Origin: Asticcacaulis sp. SL142
Lineage (GTDB): Bacteria; Pseudomonadota; Alphaproteobacteria; Caulobacterales; Caulobacteraceae
NCBI RefSeq assembly: GCF_026625745.1
Contig: NZ_CP113061.1
Location: 2,009,501-2,073,500 of the forward strand
Length of the DNA stretch: 64,000 nucleotides
Direction: 5' to 3'
This document shows, piece after piece, positions 8,341-16,531 of this stretch. Within the stretch, counting starts at the first letter, position 1, and every line of letters begins with the position of its first letter. Below the pieces are notes generated by a model. It was not told the DNA's origin. It saw only the letters and a program-made list of their open reading frames with translations, and searched no databases. The translations under genes were made by a program, and so were the position numbers.

Positions 8341-9018
8341 ATGAAACCTGATAGCCTGATCCGTATCCATGTGCCCATTAAGTGTCCTGAGGACGTTATC
8401 CCTCATCTGGGGGCCGCAATCCACTGGAAGGAAGGCCGCTCCGCCAAGTGTCTGGCCGACAGTTGGTTCGCGGCCAATGCTATCCCAAATTCAGTGGCTG
8501 ACGTTTTGAAAGGGGATGCAGTTTTCGCTGATGCGCGGCTGATTGATGCCTTTTTAGAGCGAGGCGTCAGGCTTCAGGATGGCGGGCGACCCAGTCAGAC
8601 TGACCTCATGGCTATCGTAGCGTTGAAAGACAAGATCGGTGTGCTGGCAATCGAAAGCAAGCTCGATGAAACCTTTGGGCCCACGATCGCTGAGTGGCTG
8701 ACGCCCACGCCCAGTTCTGGAAAGCTGAAAAGACTTGAGTTGTTGGGTGAACTTCTGTGTATCGATCCTGAGCCACATGGGGCGTTGCGATATCAACTCT
8801 TACATCGCACGGCATCGGCGGTGCTTGAGGCCAAACGCTATATGAGCGGCGAAGCCGCCATGGTGGTACAAAGCTTTTGCCCGAACATAAGCGGGTTTAG
8901 CGATTTCTCAGCCTTTGTTTCGGCTCTGGGACTTGGGACTGCCGTTGTCGGCGGCATGACTGGGGCCAAGGTTTGTGGCGGCGTGAACCTGAGACTGGGT
9001 TGGGTGGCTGAGCGATAG
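8341..9018 (+). CDS. Uncharacterised protein with PD-(D/E)XK nuclease-like pattern
   Basis: The 225-residue soluble product has no signal peptide. I associate it, unverified, with a DUF6946-like family. Its middle has a layout seen in PD-(D/E)XK nuclease folds: an acidic residue after a helix (SQTDLMAIVAL), then a strand ending VLAIESKLDETFG with an Glu-X-Lys pair, then a helix YQLLHRTASAVLEA and a strand AAMVVQSF. Such proteins often act in nucleic-acid processing or defence, but no partner methylase or restriction gene is adjacent. It starts 60 bases after the ABC transporter on the same strand and may be co-transcribed. The active-site reading is inference. Confidence 0.5.
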   Translation: MKPDSLIRIHVPIKCPEDVIPHLGAAIHWKEGRSAKCLADSWFAANAIPNSVADVLKGDAVFADARLIDAFLERGVRLQDGGRPSQTDLMAIVALKDKIGVLAIESKLDETFGPTIAEWLTPTPSSGKLKRLELLGELLCIDPEPHGALRYQLLHRTASAVLEAKRYMSGEAAMVVQSFCPNISGFSDFSAFVSALGLGTAVVGGMTGAKVCGGVNLRLGWVAER

Positions 9019-9026
9019 CCCACTGC

Positions 9027-11078
9027 CTACTCCGCCGTCCAGATAAACCGCACCCCGTCCTTGCCATCAGACTGCGGGCCAGGGCTGTCGGCGGTGATGA
9101 CTTGCGTTTTCGGATCTAGGCGCAGGAAACGGTGGTTGACCAGCGACATCAGGGCCAACTCACCCACCGGGGTCTCAATCCACTGAAAGCTTTGCGCTGT
9201 GACGGGCGTGCCGGATTTCAGGCTGACCGAGCCATTGTCCGCCACGCTGATATTGCCATCGCCAGTTTTCAATGCCGCCCTGCCCAATCCCATGTCGATG
9301 ACCTCAAACGGCACTGGTTGTCCGGGCACCAACGCGCCGCCTTTGACCGACAGGCCCGCCGCTGACTGATCGCTTTTCAGGGTGATGGTACGGCCATAGG
9401 GGATCGGTTTCATCAGCCCCTGCGGATAGGGTTCATGGATATCGACGGCATCAAAATCGGCATGGCCGCCTTCAATACCTGATGTGTTGTAGTTAAACAG
9501 GCTATAGCGCACGCCCTGAAAGGTCTTAAGCTGAAAGACCATCGTAAAGTCGGCACCTATCGGAGTGAAGGTTTTGCCATCGGTCGAATAGCTGAAACGG
9601 GCCTTTTCGGTCAGGAAATTACAATCGGCCCGCAGCCACACACGGGTCGCGGTGATCCTGACCCGCGCGGCCTTGCCGGTCTGCTGATCATGGTGGGCGA
9701 GCGCCAGACCGGTTGCGGTTTTTTCAACCCCGATCCACGCATAGGGCCGGTTCAGAAGCGCTAGCCCTGCCACATCGCCATTTTTTAACCCGCCGGTTTC
9801 CAGAATAGCGGTCGGCGTTGACATTGGCCCTATGGCGCGTTGGGTCAGACTGTTTTTGGCCTCCCAGAACGATTTCGCAGACAGGGATTTCAGGCGCAGA
9901 TATCCGGGTCGCTCGGTCAGTGACCATTTGCCATCCACCGGCACATGGTTCCATTGCCAGATGGGTTTGAGCGCCGCACCGGAAAACGCATCACTGCGTT
10001 CATAAGGCACACTAATGGGCTGTGGTTCGGCGGTTTTCGGCTTGACCCAGGTGCGCGGATTACGCCCCAGATTACCGGGTAAACCGAAGTATGGCCAGCC
10101 GTCTTTCCAGGTGATCGGCGACAGTGCCACAAGCCTTCCGATCGAATTATAATCCATCATCGAAAAGCCCCACCACTCGCCGGCGGGGGTCTGAACGATA
10201 CCGCCCTGATGCAGCGATAAGCGGCCATTAGGGGCGGGGTTTGGTGGGTTGATCACATAGGGGCCGGTGTCACTTTTGGCCCACATATCACCCAACCGGT
10301 GGCCTTCCATCATGCCGAAATCTTCGTCGATGCTGATGGCCGGATTGACCTCATAGGGCCCCCAGATGTTATCGGCGCGCGCGGCGGGCATCTTCATGCG
10401 GTCCATGTACCAGGCGCTGGTGATATAGTATTTGCCATCGAACTTATAGAAGTGCACGCCTTCGCCCATGCCGGCGTTCGGGGGGATGATTTCCTTTTCG
10501 GTGCTCTCAATAATATCGGTCAGGTCATCGCTCAGTTGCGCCATGCGGATGCCCTGATAGCCCCAGATGGCATAGGCCTTACCGTCGTCATCAAACAGCA
10601 CCGACAGGTCGTGCATGGAGCGCTTCATTTCGGTGCGCTTCCACGGGCCTTTTGGGTCGGTGGCGGTGAAGATCTGGGTTTTCTGGCCGTTCACATTGCT
10701 GAAGATATAGAACGTGCCATTGTTATAGCGAAAACTGGGCGCCCAGATACCCTGACCGTAGATGCTCTTGCCGTCCTCAAGCCGAAACTGTGGGCCAAGG
10801 TCGAGTTTGTCGAGTGCGTAGGATACAAATTCCCAGTTGACGAGGTCTTTGGAGCGCAGGATCGGCAGGCCCGGCATGGTGTGCATAGTGGTGCCGGTCA
10901 GATAGAACCAATCACCGACGCGGATCATGTCGGGGTCGGAAAACTCATCGTAAAACAGCGGGTTGGTAAAGGTGCCGTTGCCGTTGTCAGGCGTCCAGGT
11001 TTTTGGTGTTGTTTGCGCAAACGCAGGTGCGGCCATTGCACTCAATAGCGCAGCTATGCACACCGATTTCCAGACCAT
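9027..11078 (-). CDS. Secreted multidomain GH43 enzyme with C-terminal sandwich and trefoil-like module
   Basis: The 683-residue product starts at ATG 11078 (MVWKSVCIAALLSAMAAPAFA) behind CAGGGAGAG; this gives a clean signal peptide, whereas the upstream ATG does not. Residues about 30-330 are a GH43 propeller: YDEFSDPDMIRVGDWFYL with the base Asp, GQGIWAPSFRY, MHDLSVLFDDDGKAY and GMGEGVHFYKFDG with the acid Glu. Residues about 350-540 resemble a concanavalin-like GH43 C-terminal domain. The last 130 residues contain repeated beta-rich motifs (RTITLKSDQ, ALMSLVNHRFLRLD) that look like a trefoil or fascin-like carbohydrate-binding unit. Expected role: xylan or arabinoxylan side-chain hydrolysis outside the cytoplasm. 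Stop lies only 8 bases from the convergent neighbour's stop. Confidence 0.82.
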   Translation of the reverse strand: MVWKSVCIAALLSAMAAPAFAQTTPKTWTPDNGNGTFTNPLFYDEFSDPDMIRVGDWFYLTGTTMHTMPGLPILRSKDLVNWEFVSYALDKLDLGPQFRLEDGKSIYGQGIWAPSFRYNNGTFYIFSNVNGQKTQIFTATDPKGPWKRTEMKRSMHDLSVLFDDDGKAYAIWGYQGIRMAQLSDDLTDIIESTEKEIIPPNAGMGEGVHFYKFDGKYYITSAWYMDRMKMPAARADNIWGPYEVNPAISIDEDFGMMEGHRLGDMWAKSDTGPYVINPPNPAPNGRLSLHQGGIVQTPAGEWWGFSMMDYNSIGRLVALSPITWKDGWPYFGLPGNLGRNPRTWVKPKTAEPQPISVPYERSDAFSGAALKPIWQWNHVPVDGKWSLTERPGYLRLKSLSAKSFWEAKNSLTQRAIGPMSTPTAILETGGLKNGDVAGLALLNRPYAWIGVEKTATGLALAHHDQQTGKAARVRITATRVWLRADCNFLTEKARFSYSTDGKTFTPIGADFTMVFQLKTFQGVRYSLFNYNTSGIEGGHADFDAVDIHEPYPQGLMKPIPYGRTITLKSDQSAAGLSVKGGALVPGQPVPFEVIDMGLGRAALKTGDGNISVADNGSVSLKSGTPVTAQSFQWIETPVGELALMSLVNHRFLRLDPKTQVITADSPGPQSDGKDGVRFIWTAE

Positions 11079-11215
11079 ATTCGCTCTCCCTGATGTTTGC
11101 TTTTGCAGCTTATCAGAGGAGACTAAATGGCTGGAAACCAATGTGCAATTTAAAAGTCTGACAATACCTATCTTAACTTACAACGGAAAGTACACTGAGG
11201 CTGCTCTCAAAGAGC

Positions 11216-11236
11216 GAAGCGTTAGAGCAACGCTTC
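11216..11236. terminator. Possible terminator hairpin beyond bdhA
   Basis: GAAGCGTT and AACGCTTC form an 8-base-pair stem with a five-base loop about 30 bases past the bdhA stop codon. No strong T run follows, so termination is only a guess. Confidence 0.35.
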
Positions 11237-11264
11237 TAGGGCGAAGGACTTTTCGTTGAGACCT

Positions 11265-12044
11265 CTACGCCGTCCAGCCGCCGTCGACCGAAATATGCGT
11301 GCCGGTAATCGACTTGGCGGCATCCGAACACAGAAAGGCGAAGGTTTCAGCGATATCGTCTTCGTCGACGAATTTCTTGGTCGGCTGAGCGGCCAGAAGC
11401 ACGTCCTTAATGACCTGTTCCTCAGTAATGCCGCGGGCCTTGGCCGTGTCGGGGATTTGCTTTTCGACCAGCGGGGTCAGCACATAGCCGGGGCAGACGC
11501 AATTACAGGTAATGCCGAACTCTGCGCCCTCAAGGGCAATCGTCTTAGTCAGGCCTAAGATGCCGTGTTTGGCGGCGACATAGGCCGACTTGAACGGTGA
11601 GGCGACCAGCGCGTGGGCCGATCCCATATTGACGATCCGGCCCCAGCCCTTTTCTTTCATGGCCGCAAAGCTGTGGTGAATGGTGTGGTAGGCCGAGGTC
11701 AGGTTGATGGCGATAATGGCATCCCACTTGGCGGCGGGAAATTCTTCAATCGGGGCCACGAACTGGATGCCGGCATTATTGATCAGGATATCGACCCCGC
11801 CCAGTTTCGATTGCGTGGTTTTCACCAGATCCTCAATCTGATCCGGCTTGGTCAGGTCGGCGCCGTGGAAGCCGACCTCGACGCCGTAGTCCTTGGCCAT
11901 AGCGGCGCGGATGGCCTCGATCTCGGCAGCATCGCCCAGCCCGTTGAGCATGACGTGGGCCCCCTTGGCGGCGAGCGTTTTAGCCACGGCCAAGCCGATG
12001 CCGCTGGTGGAGCCGGTCACCAGGGCGGTTTTACCTTTAAGCAT
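11265..12044 (-). CDS. bdhA: 3-hydroxybutyrate dehydrogenase (SDR family)
   Basis: The 259-residue protein is a classical short-chain dehydrogenase: GKTALVTGSTSGIGLAVA binds NAD, ILINNAGIQFV is the NNAG motif, the catalytic Ser lies in NMGSAHALVASPFKSAY with YVAAKHG supplying Tyr and Lys, and the protein ends ITGTHISVDGGWTA. IQFVAPIEEFP and the LVEKQIPDTAKARGI segment match bacterial D-3-hydroxybutyrate dehydrogenases, which interconvert 3-hydroxybutyrate and acetoacetate when stored polyhydroxybutyrate is used. The phasin gene upstream on the same strand, 42 bases away, supports this over a generic SDR role. RBS AAAGGACT lies before the ATG. Cytoplasmic tetramer expected. Confidence 0.9.
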   Translation of the reverse strand: MLKGKTALVTGSTSGIGLAVAKTLAAKGAHVMLNGLGDAAEIEAIRAAMAKDYGVEVGFHGADLTKPDQIEDLVKTTQSKLGGVDILINNAGIQFVAPIEEFPAAKWDAIIAINLTSAYHTIHHSFAAMKEKGWGRIVNMGSAHALVASPFKSAYVAAKHGILGLTKTIALEGAEFGITCNCVCPGYVLTPLVEKQIPDTAKARGITEEQVIKDVLLAAQPTKKFVDEDDIAETFAFLCSDAAKSITGTHISVDGGWTA

Positions 12045-12086
12045 GATTTAGTCCTTTAGAATGGGGAGGTTGAGGACAGGTAGACT

Positions 12087-12467
12087 CTATTCAGTGGGTG
12101 GCGCTTCACCAGAGGGGGGAGCTGTGACGTCACCCTTGACGATGGCCTTGGCATTGGCTGCGGTATTAAGTGCCTGCTTACCGCATTGTTCGACAAACTG
12201 CATGGTCGTGCGGGCCTGATTTTCGGAATATTTGACGCAGGTTTGCGTCCATTCTTTTTGCAGGTCGGTTAAGCCTTGCGGATCACGCACGGCGGAGGCC
12301 TCTTTCATCAGGCGCACCGCATCCTCGGCAAAGGCCGTGGTCTGGGAGGCGTAACGGTGCGATGAGGCGGTGATCATCTCAACCAGATTCAGCAGGCTGC
12401 GCGTCGCAAGCTGCTGCTGCGCACCCATAAGTTTCAGGCCCTGCTCGAATGGTCCGTGGTTAGTCAT
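12087..12467 (-). CDS. Phasin family protein
   Basis: The 126-residue protein starts at ATG 12467 behind GGGGAAAGG; the upstream ATG would add only six residues. It is almost wholly helical and amphipathic (LATRSLLNLVEMITASSHRYA, FVEQCGKQALNTAANAKAIV), with TACVK-like Tyr/Gln spacing as in phasin_2 proteins that coat polyhydroxyalkanoate granules. The C-terminal tail is acidic and proline-rich. It precedes bdhA on the same strand, so the pair likely serves storage-polymer turnover. Sequence similarity among phasins is loose, so the family call leans partly on context. Confidence 0.75.
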   Translation of the reverse strand: MTNHGPFEQGLKLMGAQQQLATRSLLNLVEMITASSHRYASQTTAFAEDAVRLMKEASAVRDPQGLTDLQKEWTQTCVKYSENQARTTMQFVEQCGKQALNTAANAKAIVKGDVTAPPSGEAPPTE

Positions 12468-12509
12468 GGCGCAACCTTTCCCCATAAGGTGAAGCGAAAG
12501 GGTATGTTA

Positions 12510-12560
12510 GAGCGCATCCCCAAAAGTGTGAAGCGGTTTTTGGATCAGATGCGCGACAAA
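12510..12560 (+). repeat. Dispersed AGCGCATCC...GATGCGC palindromic repeat, copy 1
   Basis: GAGCGCATCCCCAAAAGTG followed by TGAAGCGGTTTTTGGATCAGATGCGCGACAAA forms an imperfect inverted repeat (AGCGCATC with GATGCGC, CCAAAA with TTTTGG). Copies recur at 30610-30660 and, inverted, at 42669-42716. It matches a short intergenic element common in alphaproteobacteria. It lies between the phasin and the next gene. Confidence 0.75.
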
Positions 12561-12611
12561 CGAAAGCCCATGTTCGCGTCCGGAAAGGGCTTTTTCGTGG
12601 CAGATGCTGGA

Positions 12612-13028
12612 TTAGTTTATCATCATCGTGCCGAGCAGCACGGTGGCTCCAGAGCGTTTAAGCACCTGGTCGGTCGCGGCCTGAAGCTCACGGGTAATAA
12701 AGCCCGGATCGACCAGGCTGTTTTCGCGCAGACGCAGGCCATAGGACTGGATCCGGCTGACATAGGCATCGCGCAAACGCGGAATATAGGCGGGCACCAG
12801 TTCCGCCAGCTTCGGGTCTTTGACATCAAGGCCCATCTCAATGGTCATGGTGGAATGACGCCCGTCGCGTCGCGGGATAAACACGCTGATCGGTGTCAGT
12901 TGGGTAAAGCTGGGCCCGCCGCCCTTTTTCTTTTCCTTAGGCGCACTGGCCAGAGCCTGTGGTGCGACCGAGGCGAAGACTGGGAAAAGCAAGGCAGAGA
13001 TAAGGGCGCGACGTTTCATGGAATTCAC
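12612..13028 (-). CDS. Exported FliL-like small protein
   Basis: The product of 138 residues has a signal peptide (MKRRALISALLFPVFASVAPQALA). The mature part begins with a Lys/Gly linker and continues with TPISVFIPRRDGRHSTMTIEMGL and VPAYIPRLRDAYVSRI, then an amphipathic helix ending GATVLLGTMMIN. This arrangement resembles the periplasmic domain of FliL-type proteins, but no flagellar gene is nearby, so only a loose resemblance is claimed. The start may be GTG at 13028, which has AAGG seven bases upstream, or ATG at 13019. It lies alone between the repeat and the divergent response regulator. Confidence 0.6.
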   Translation of the reverse strand: MNSMKRRALISALLFPVFASVAPQALASAPKEKKKGGGPSFTQLTPISVFIPRRDGRHSTMTIEMGLDVKDPKLAELVPAYIPRLRDAYVSRIQSYGLRLRENSLVDPGFITRELQAATDQVLKRSGATVLLGTMMIN

Positions 13029-13162
13029 ACTAGCAAACCTTGGTTTATTTTGAGTAAGCCATCATGCTTAATTTCAATTAACCCTGATTTATCAAGGCTT
13101 AAAGCTTGAATTAACAGGTTTGCTGTAGTCTTTTACGCATCTGCACAAGATCATACGGGCTA

Positions 13163-14083
13163 ATGTCAAACCTGACCTACCAAACCCTGCGCGCGCAGCG
13201 AAAAATCAATCCCGCGACGGTGAATATACTGGTCGTTGAGGATCATGATGCCTCACGCCGTATGATCCTTGAGCTTCTGCGCGGCGCCGGTTTCACGCGT
13301 CTGCTGCCTGCCCGCTCGGCCGAAGAGGCCATCGGCTTTCTGACCTCGCACAATCCTGACCTGATGCTGCTCGACTGGGAATTGCCGGGTATGTCTGGTG
13401 TTGAACTGGTTCTGTCCTTGCGTCGGGCGGCGGTGGAAGAAGACCCGCGCTTTCTGAATCCCAAAATGCCGGTACTGATGCTGACCGGTCGGCAAAAATC
13501 CCAGGACGTGACCCATGCCCGCAACTGCGGGGTCGATGAGTTTGTCATCAAGCCGTTCTCAACCGCCGGCCTGCTAAAGGCCGTACTGGCGACCCTGACG
13601 CGTAAACGCAATTTCGTCGTTTCGGCCAATTATATCGGCCCGTGCCGTAGGCGTAAGACCCACACAACCTATCAGGGGGTTCTGCGACGGATCGACGATA
13701 TTGAGCAATCCGCCGATAATGTGCAGCGCGAGATATTCCAGCAAACCCTGTCGGTGGAACTGAATTCCCTGCGGGTTCTGATGCAGGCCCGCGGCGGACT
13801 GGACAAGAAACTGCTCGATTACATGGTCGGGCGGATCATGCATGCGGAAAAGCGCGCCCACGCACTGCGCCTTAGGTTGATTGAGCAGGCTACACACTCT
13901 TTAAACGATTATGCGGTAGCATTGGGCGAAGATACTGACCCCGAAGTGGTTGATATTCATATCGATACGCTGACCCGGTTGAATACCATCGACCTCGCCG
14001 ATCACCGTGAGGCCACCAAAACCGTGCAGCATCTGGAACGACTGGTATCCAAGCGTAAAAAACACCGCAAACTGACCGCTTAA
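13163..14083 (+). CDS. Response regulator with REC domain and helical C-terminal region
   Basis: The 306-residue protein has a receiver domain in residues 18-140: ILVVEDHDASRRM gives the acidic pocket, LMLLDWELPGMSG the phospho-acceptor Asp, PVLMLTGRQ the conserved Thr, and DEFVIKPFSTAGL the Lys. It is followed by SANYIGPCRRRK, a motif related to the GPDRRR signature seen after receiver domains in Caulobacterales, and then by a helical region of about 150 residues without a DNA-binding motif that I can see. It probably works through protein contacts. It is followed after 11 bases by two paralogous genes on the same strand, so the three likely form one operon. No histidine kinase is adjacent. 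Confidence 0.8.
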   Translation: MSNLTYQTLRAQRKINPATVNILVVEDHDASRRMILELLRGAGFTRLLPARSAEEAIGFLTSHNPDLMLLDWELPGMSGVELVLSLRRAAVEEDPRFLNPKMPVLMLTGRQKSQDVTHARNCGVDEFVIKPFSTAGLLKAVLATLTRKRNFVVSANYIGPCRRRKTHTTYQGVLRRIDDIEQSADNVQREIFQQTLSVELNSLRVLMQARGGLDKKLLDYMVGRIMHAEKRAHALRLRLIEQATHSLNDYAVALGEDTDPEVVDIHIDTLTRLNTIDLADHREATKTVQHLERLVSKRKKHRKLTA

Positions 14084-14094
14084 GAGCCCTGAAC

Positions 14095-15264
14095 ATGAAC
14101 GCAGCCGCCCGAAAAATGAACGATAGTACAGCTGGGATGCAGACAGCGACCGGGCGTGACGTGCGCAATCTGGCCAGCCTGGGGGAGACGGCCTCGACCA
14201 GCCGGGTTTTAAATCTGTCGCAGATCTATCTGAGCAGTTCCAAGGACAAAGACTATCTGATGAAGCCTTTTTTCAAGGACAGTCAGATGAATAAGGCGAT
14301 CTTGGTCAAGCACACCCTGCGCTCCAATGAGCGGATGTTGTTTTCGCGCCATCGCCGGACCGCCACCAAAGTCATCCTGCCGTTTGATCCGAACGACCTG
14401 AAACTGGGCGGACGGTCGGTGTTCGTCAACCAGATCGGCTTTGACAGCTTTGCCCGCAGCTATTTCAACACCGACGATTTCAATCAGAACTATGACGTTC
14501 AGGTCTTAAAATTGCTGGATGTTCTGCCATCGCTCGATCCGTTTCTGGTGCGTGAACACCTGTCGCGCAGTGGCTATAAACCGGCGACTTGCTATCTCAA
14601 AATCTCACCGGTCGATGTCCAGCAGATGATCGGCTTTGCCAATGCTGAGATTGAGCGCCTGGTGATCACGGCCTTTGGCGAGGCTCTGCAATATCGCTCG
14701 GTCAAGCTGGCCGGCAAGATCCTGTCCAATGAACTGGATAAGGAATTGTGGCCACTCCGGGCGACCCTGCGCATGACCGACGAAGAATTCTCGGACGGTA
14801 TTTTTTCATGGCGCGGGTTTTTGTACTTCAAATGGCGTCATATCGAGCTTCAGGAAGAAATGCGCAAAGTGCTGGACGGGCTGGCTAATTATCAGCCTTA
14901 CAACACTTCAGAAGACAGCCTTAAAGAGTACCTCAAGGAGGCCCGCCCGCGTCTGGCCCGCAGCATCGTCGAGGCCATAAAGCGCGTCGGGCGTACGCTG
15001 GCCGTCTATGATCAAGCCTATGCCGCTCTGGTCGAACAGAAAAATCCCAGCCCTTTCCGTCACTTTCTGCTGGATGGACCCAACCTGTTTTATGAATTGG
15101 GCGAAAATATCGGCATTCTGGGCCACATCGGTTCCTTCTGGAAATACCGCATGGTCCAGAGCGGTCCGCACATGCGCATGTCGGCTCCGGAATATGTCGA
15201 TGTTCTCATGGATTTTGAGGACAGCCTGCTCAACATCACCCAACATGACAGCGTGGCCTTTTAG
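14095..15264 (+). CDS. Unknown protein, first of two tandem paralogs
   Basis: The 389-residue soluble protein has no signal peptide or membrane segment. It shares its whole length with the next gene: VRNLASLGETASTSRVLNLSQ at the start, TKVILPFDPNDLKLGGRS, INQIGFD-type segment, VLPSLDPFLVREHL, a helical stretch FANAEIERLV and the strongly kept block IFSWRGFLYFKWRH. It is helical in its second half. I do not recognise the family. Close linkage to the response regulator (11 bases) suggests an output or partner of that signalling protein; this is inference from context only. Confidence 0.65.
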   Translation: MNAAARKMNDSTAGMQTATGRDVRNLASLGETASTSRVLNLSQIYLSSSKDKDYLMKPFFKDSQMNKAILVKHTLRSNERMLFSRHRRTATKVILPFDPNDLKLGGRSVFVNQIGFDSFARSYFNTDDFNQNYDVQVLKLLDVLPSLDPFLVREHLSRSGYKPATCYLKISPVDVQQMIGFANAEIERLVITAFGEALQYRSVKLAGKILSNELDKELWPLRATLRMTDEEFSDGIFSWRGFLYFKWRHIELQEEMRKVLDGLANYQPYNTSEDSLKEYLKEARPRLARSIVEAIKRVGRTLAVYDQAYAALVEQKNPSPFRHFLLDGPNLFYELGENIGILGHIGSFWKYRMVQSGPHMRMSAPEYVDVLMDFEDSLLNITQHDSVAF

Positions 15265-15302
15265 GATGACCGCGCCCCCCTTATAGTAACAAAGAGTACC
15301 CT

Positions 15303-16466
15303 ATGGCCGCACTGGCAAAAGCCTTAACTCAGAGCCATTTCAAGACAACGCGCGAAGTGCGTAATCTTGGCAATCTGACCTATACCTCGGCCACCAGCCG
15401 GGTGCTGAACCTGTCGCAGGTCTATGTCTTTTACGCCGATGATCCGACCTATAAGGAACAGCCGTTTTTTGAGAACAGCCAGCTTAACCGCGCCATTATT
15501 CTAAAGCACAGCCTGCGGGTAAATGAGCGCGGGCTTTATCACAATCAACGCCGTCAGGTGACCAAGGTCATTTTACCGTTCGACCCCCATGATCTGCGTC
15601 TGGGCGGCCGGTCATTCTTTATCGACCAGATCGGCTTTGATCAGACGCTTAAGACCTATCTCAACATGGACGATCCGGCCAAAAGCCCGGACGTGCGCAT
15701 CCTGAAATATCTCGATCAGTTGCCGTCGCTTGATCCGTTTCTGGTGCGCGATACGCTGGCGCGCAAAGGGGTCAAGCCCGCGCTATGTTATCTGCGTCTG
15801 TCTTCAGCCGATCTGACCCGTATGGCCAGTTTCACCAGTGCAGAGATCGAGCGTCTGGTGCTGGAAGCGATCGGCGTTGATGCGGGTAAGGCGTCGCTGA
15901 AACTCGGCAACAAGATTTTATCGGATAAGCTCGACCTCGAACTGCGGCCGCTGCAAAAGGCGCTCGGCATGTCGGACGAAGAATTCCGCGACGGCATATT
16001 CTCATGGCGCGGATTTCTGTATTACAAGTGGCGGCATGTCGAGCTTCAGGACGAACTGCGCGAAGTTCTGACGGGCTTGGGTTCCTACCAGCCGTCGGGA
16101 TCGTTCGATGAACTGACCAAGGAGTATTTGCGCAAGGCCCGCCCACGGATTGCGCGCGGCGTCGTCGATACCCTGACCCGGGCCGGGCGCACCCTGCACA
16201 GCTATGACACCGCCTACAACGCTCTGGTCAAAAGCCGCGATCCGGCACCGTTTCGCCGGTTCCTGTTTAACGGTTTGAGCCTGTTTGCGGAACTGGGGGA
16301 ATCGATTGGCACCCTCAACCACGTCTCGTCGTTCTGGTCGTTCCGGATGCAAAAGACCCAGAATGGCCGTAAGCAGCTATCGAGCGCGGAATTTGCCGAT
16401 ATCATGATGGATTTTGAGGCCAGCCTCGCCCACGCCATCAAGAACCGCCATAATCAGAATAATTAG
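15303..16466 (+). CDS. Unknown protein, second of two tandem paralogs
   Basis: The 387-residue protein parallels the preceding one block by block: VRNLGNLTYTSATSRVLNLSQ, TKVILPFDPHDLRLGGRS, QLPSLDPFLVRDTL, FTSAEIERLV, IFSWRGFLYYKWRHVELQ and a C-terminal MMDFEASLAHAI. It has no signal or membrane segment. Divergence is spread along the sequence, so the duplication is not recent, and both copies remain intact, which suggests distinct or hetero-oligomeric roles. It follows its paralog after 38 bases and is closed by a terminator at 16483-16513. Function unknown. Confidence 0.65.
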   Translation: MAALAKALTQSHFKTTREVRNLGNLTYTSATSRVLNLSQVYVFYADDPTYKEQPFFENSQLNRAIILKHSLRVNERGLYHNQRRQVTKVILPFDPHDLRLGGRSFFIDQIGFDQTLKTYLNMDDPAKSPDVRILKYLDQLPSLDPFLVRDTLARKGVKPALCYLRLSSADLTRMASFTSAEIERLVLEAIGVDAGKASLKLGNKILSDKLDLELRPLQKALGMSDEEFRDGIFSWRGFLYYKWRHVELQDELREVLTGLGSYQPSGSFDELTKEYLRKARPRIARGVVDTLTRAGRTLHSYDTAYNALVKSRDPAPFRRFLFNGLSLFAELGESIGTLNHVSSFWSFRMQKTQNGRKQLSSAEFADIMMDFEASLAHAIKNRHNQNN

Positions 16467-16482
16467 ACATCGCGGATAAAGT

Positions 16483-16513
16483 TTTGGGCCCAGGATAATA
16501 TCCTGAGCCCAAA
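16483..16513. terminator. Bidirectional terminator between convergent genes
   Basis: TTTGGGC and GCCCAAA flank an inner AGGATA/TATCCT stem, giving a long hairpin with T-rich tracts on both sides. It separates the paralog operon from the convergent prolyl oligopeptidase gene and can serve both. Confidence 0.85.
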
Positions 16514-16531
16514 TACTTTTCCGCGTTTGAT

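Noticed and set aside
13065-13125. TTAA pairs resembling CtrA sites upstream of the response regulator
   Set aside because: The spacings are 6 and 8 bases rather than the required 7, so no CtrA site is claimed.
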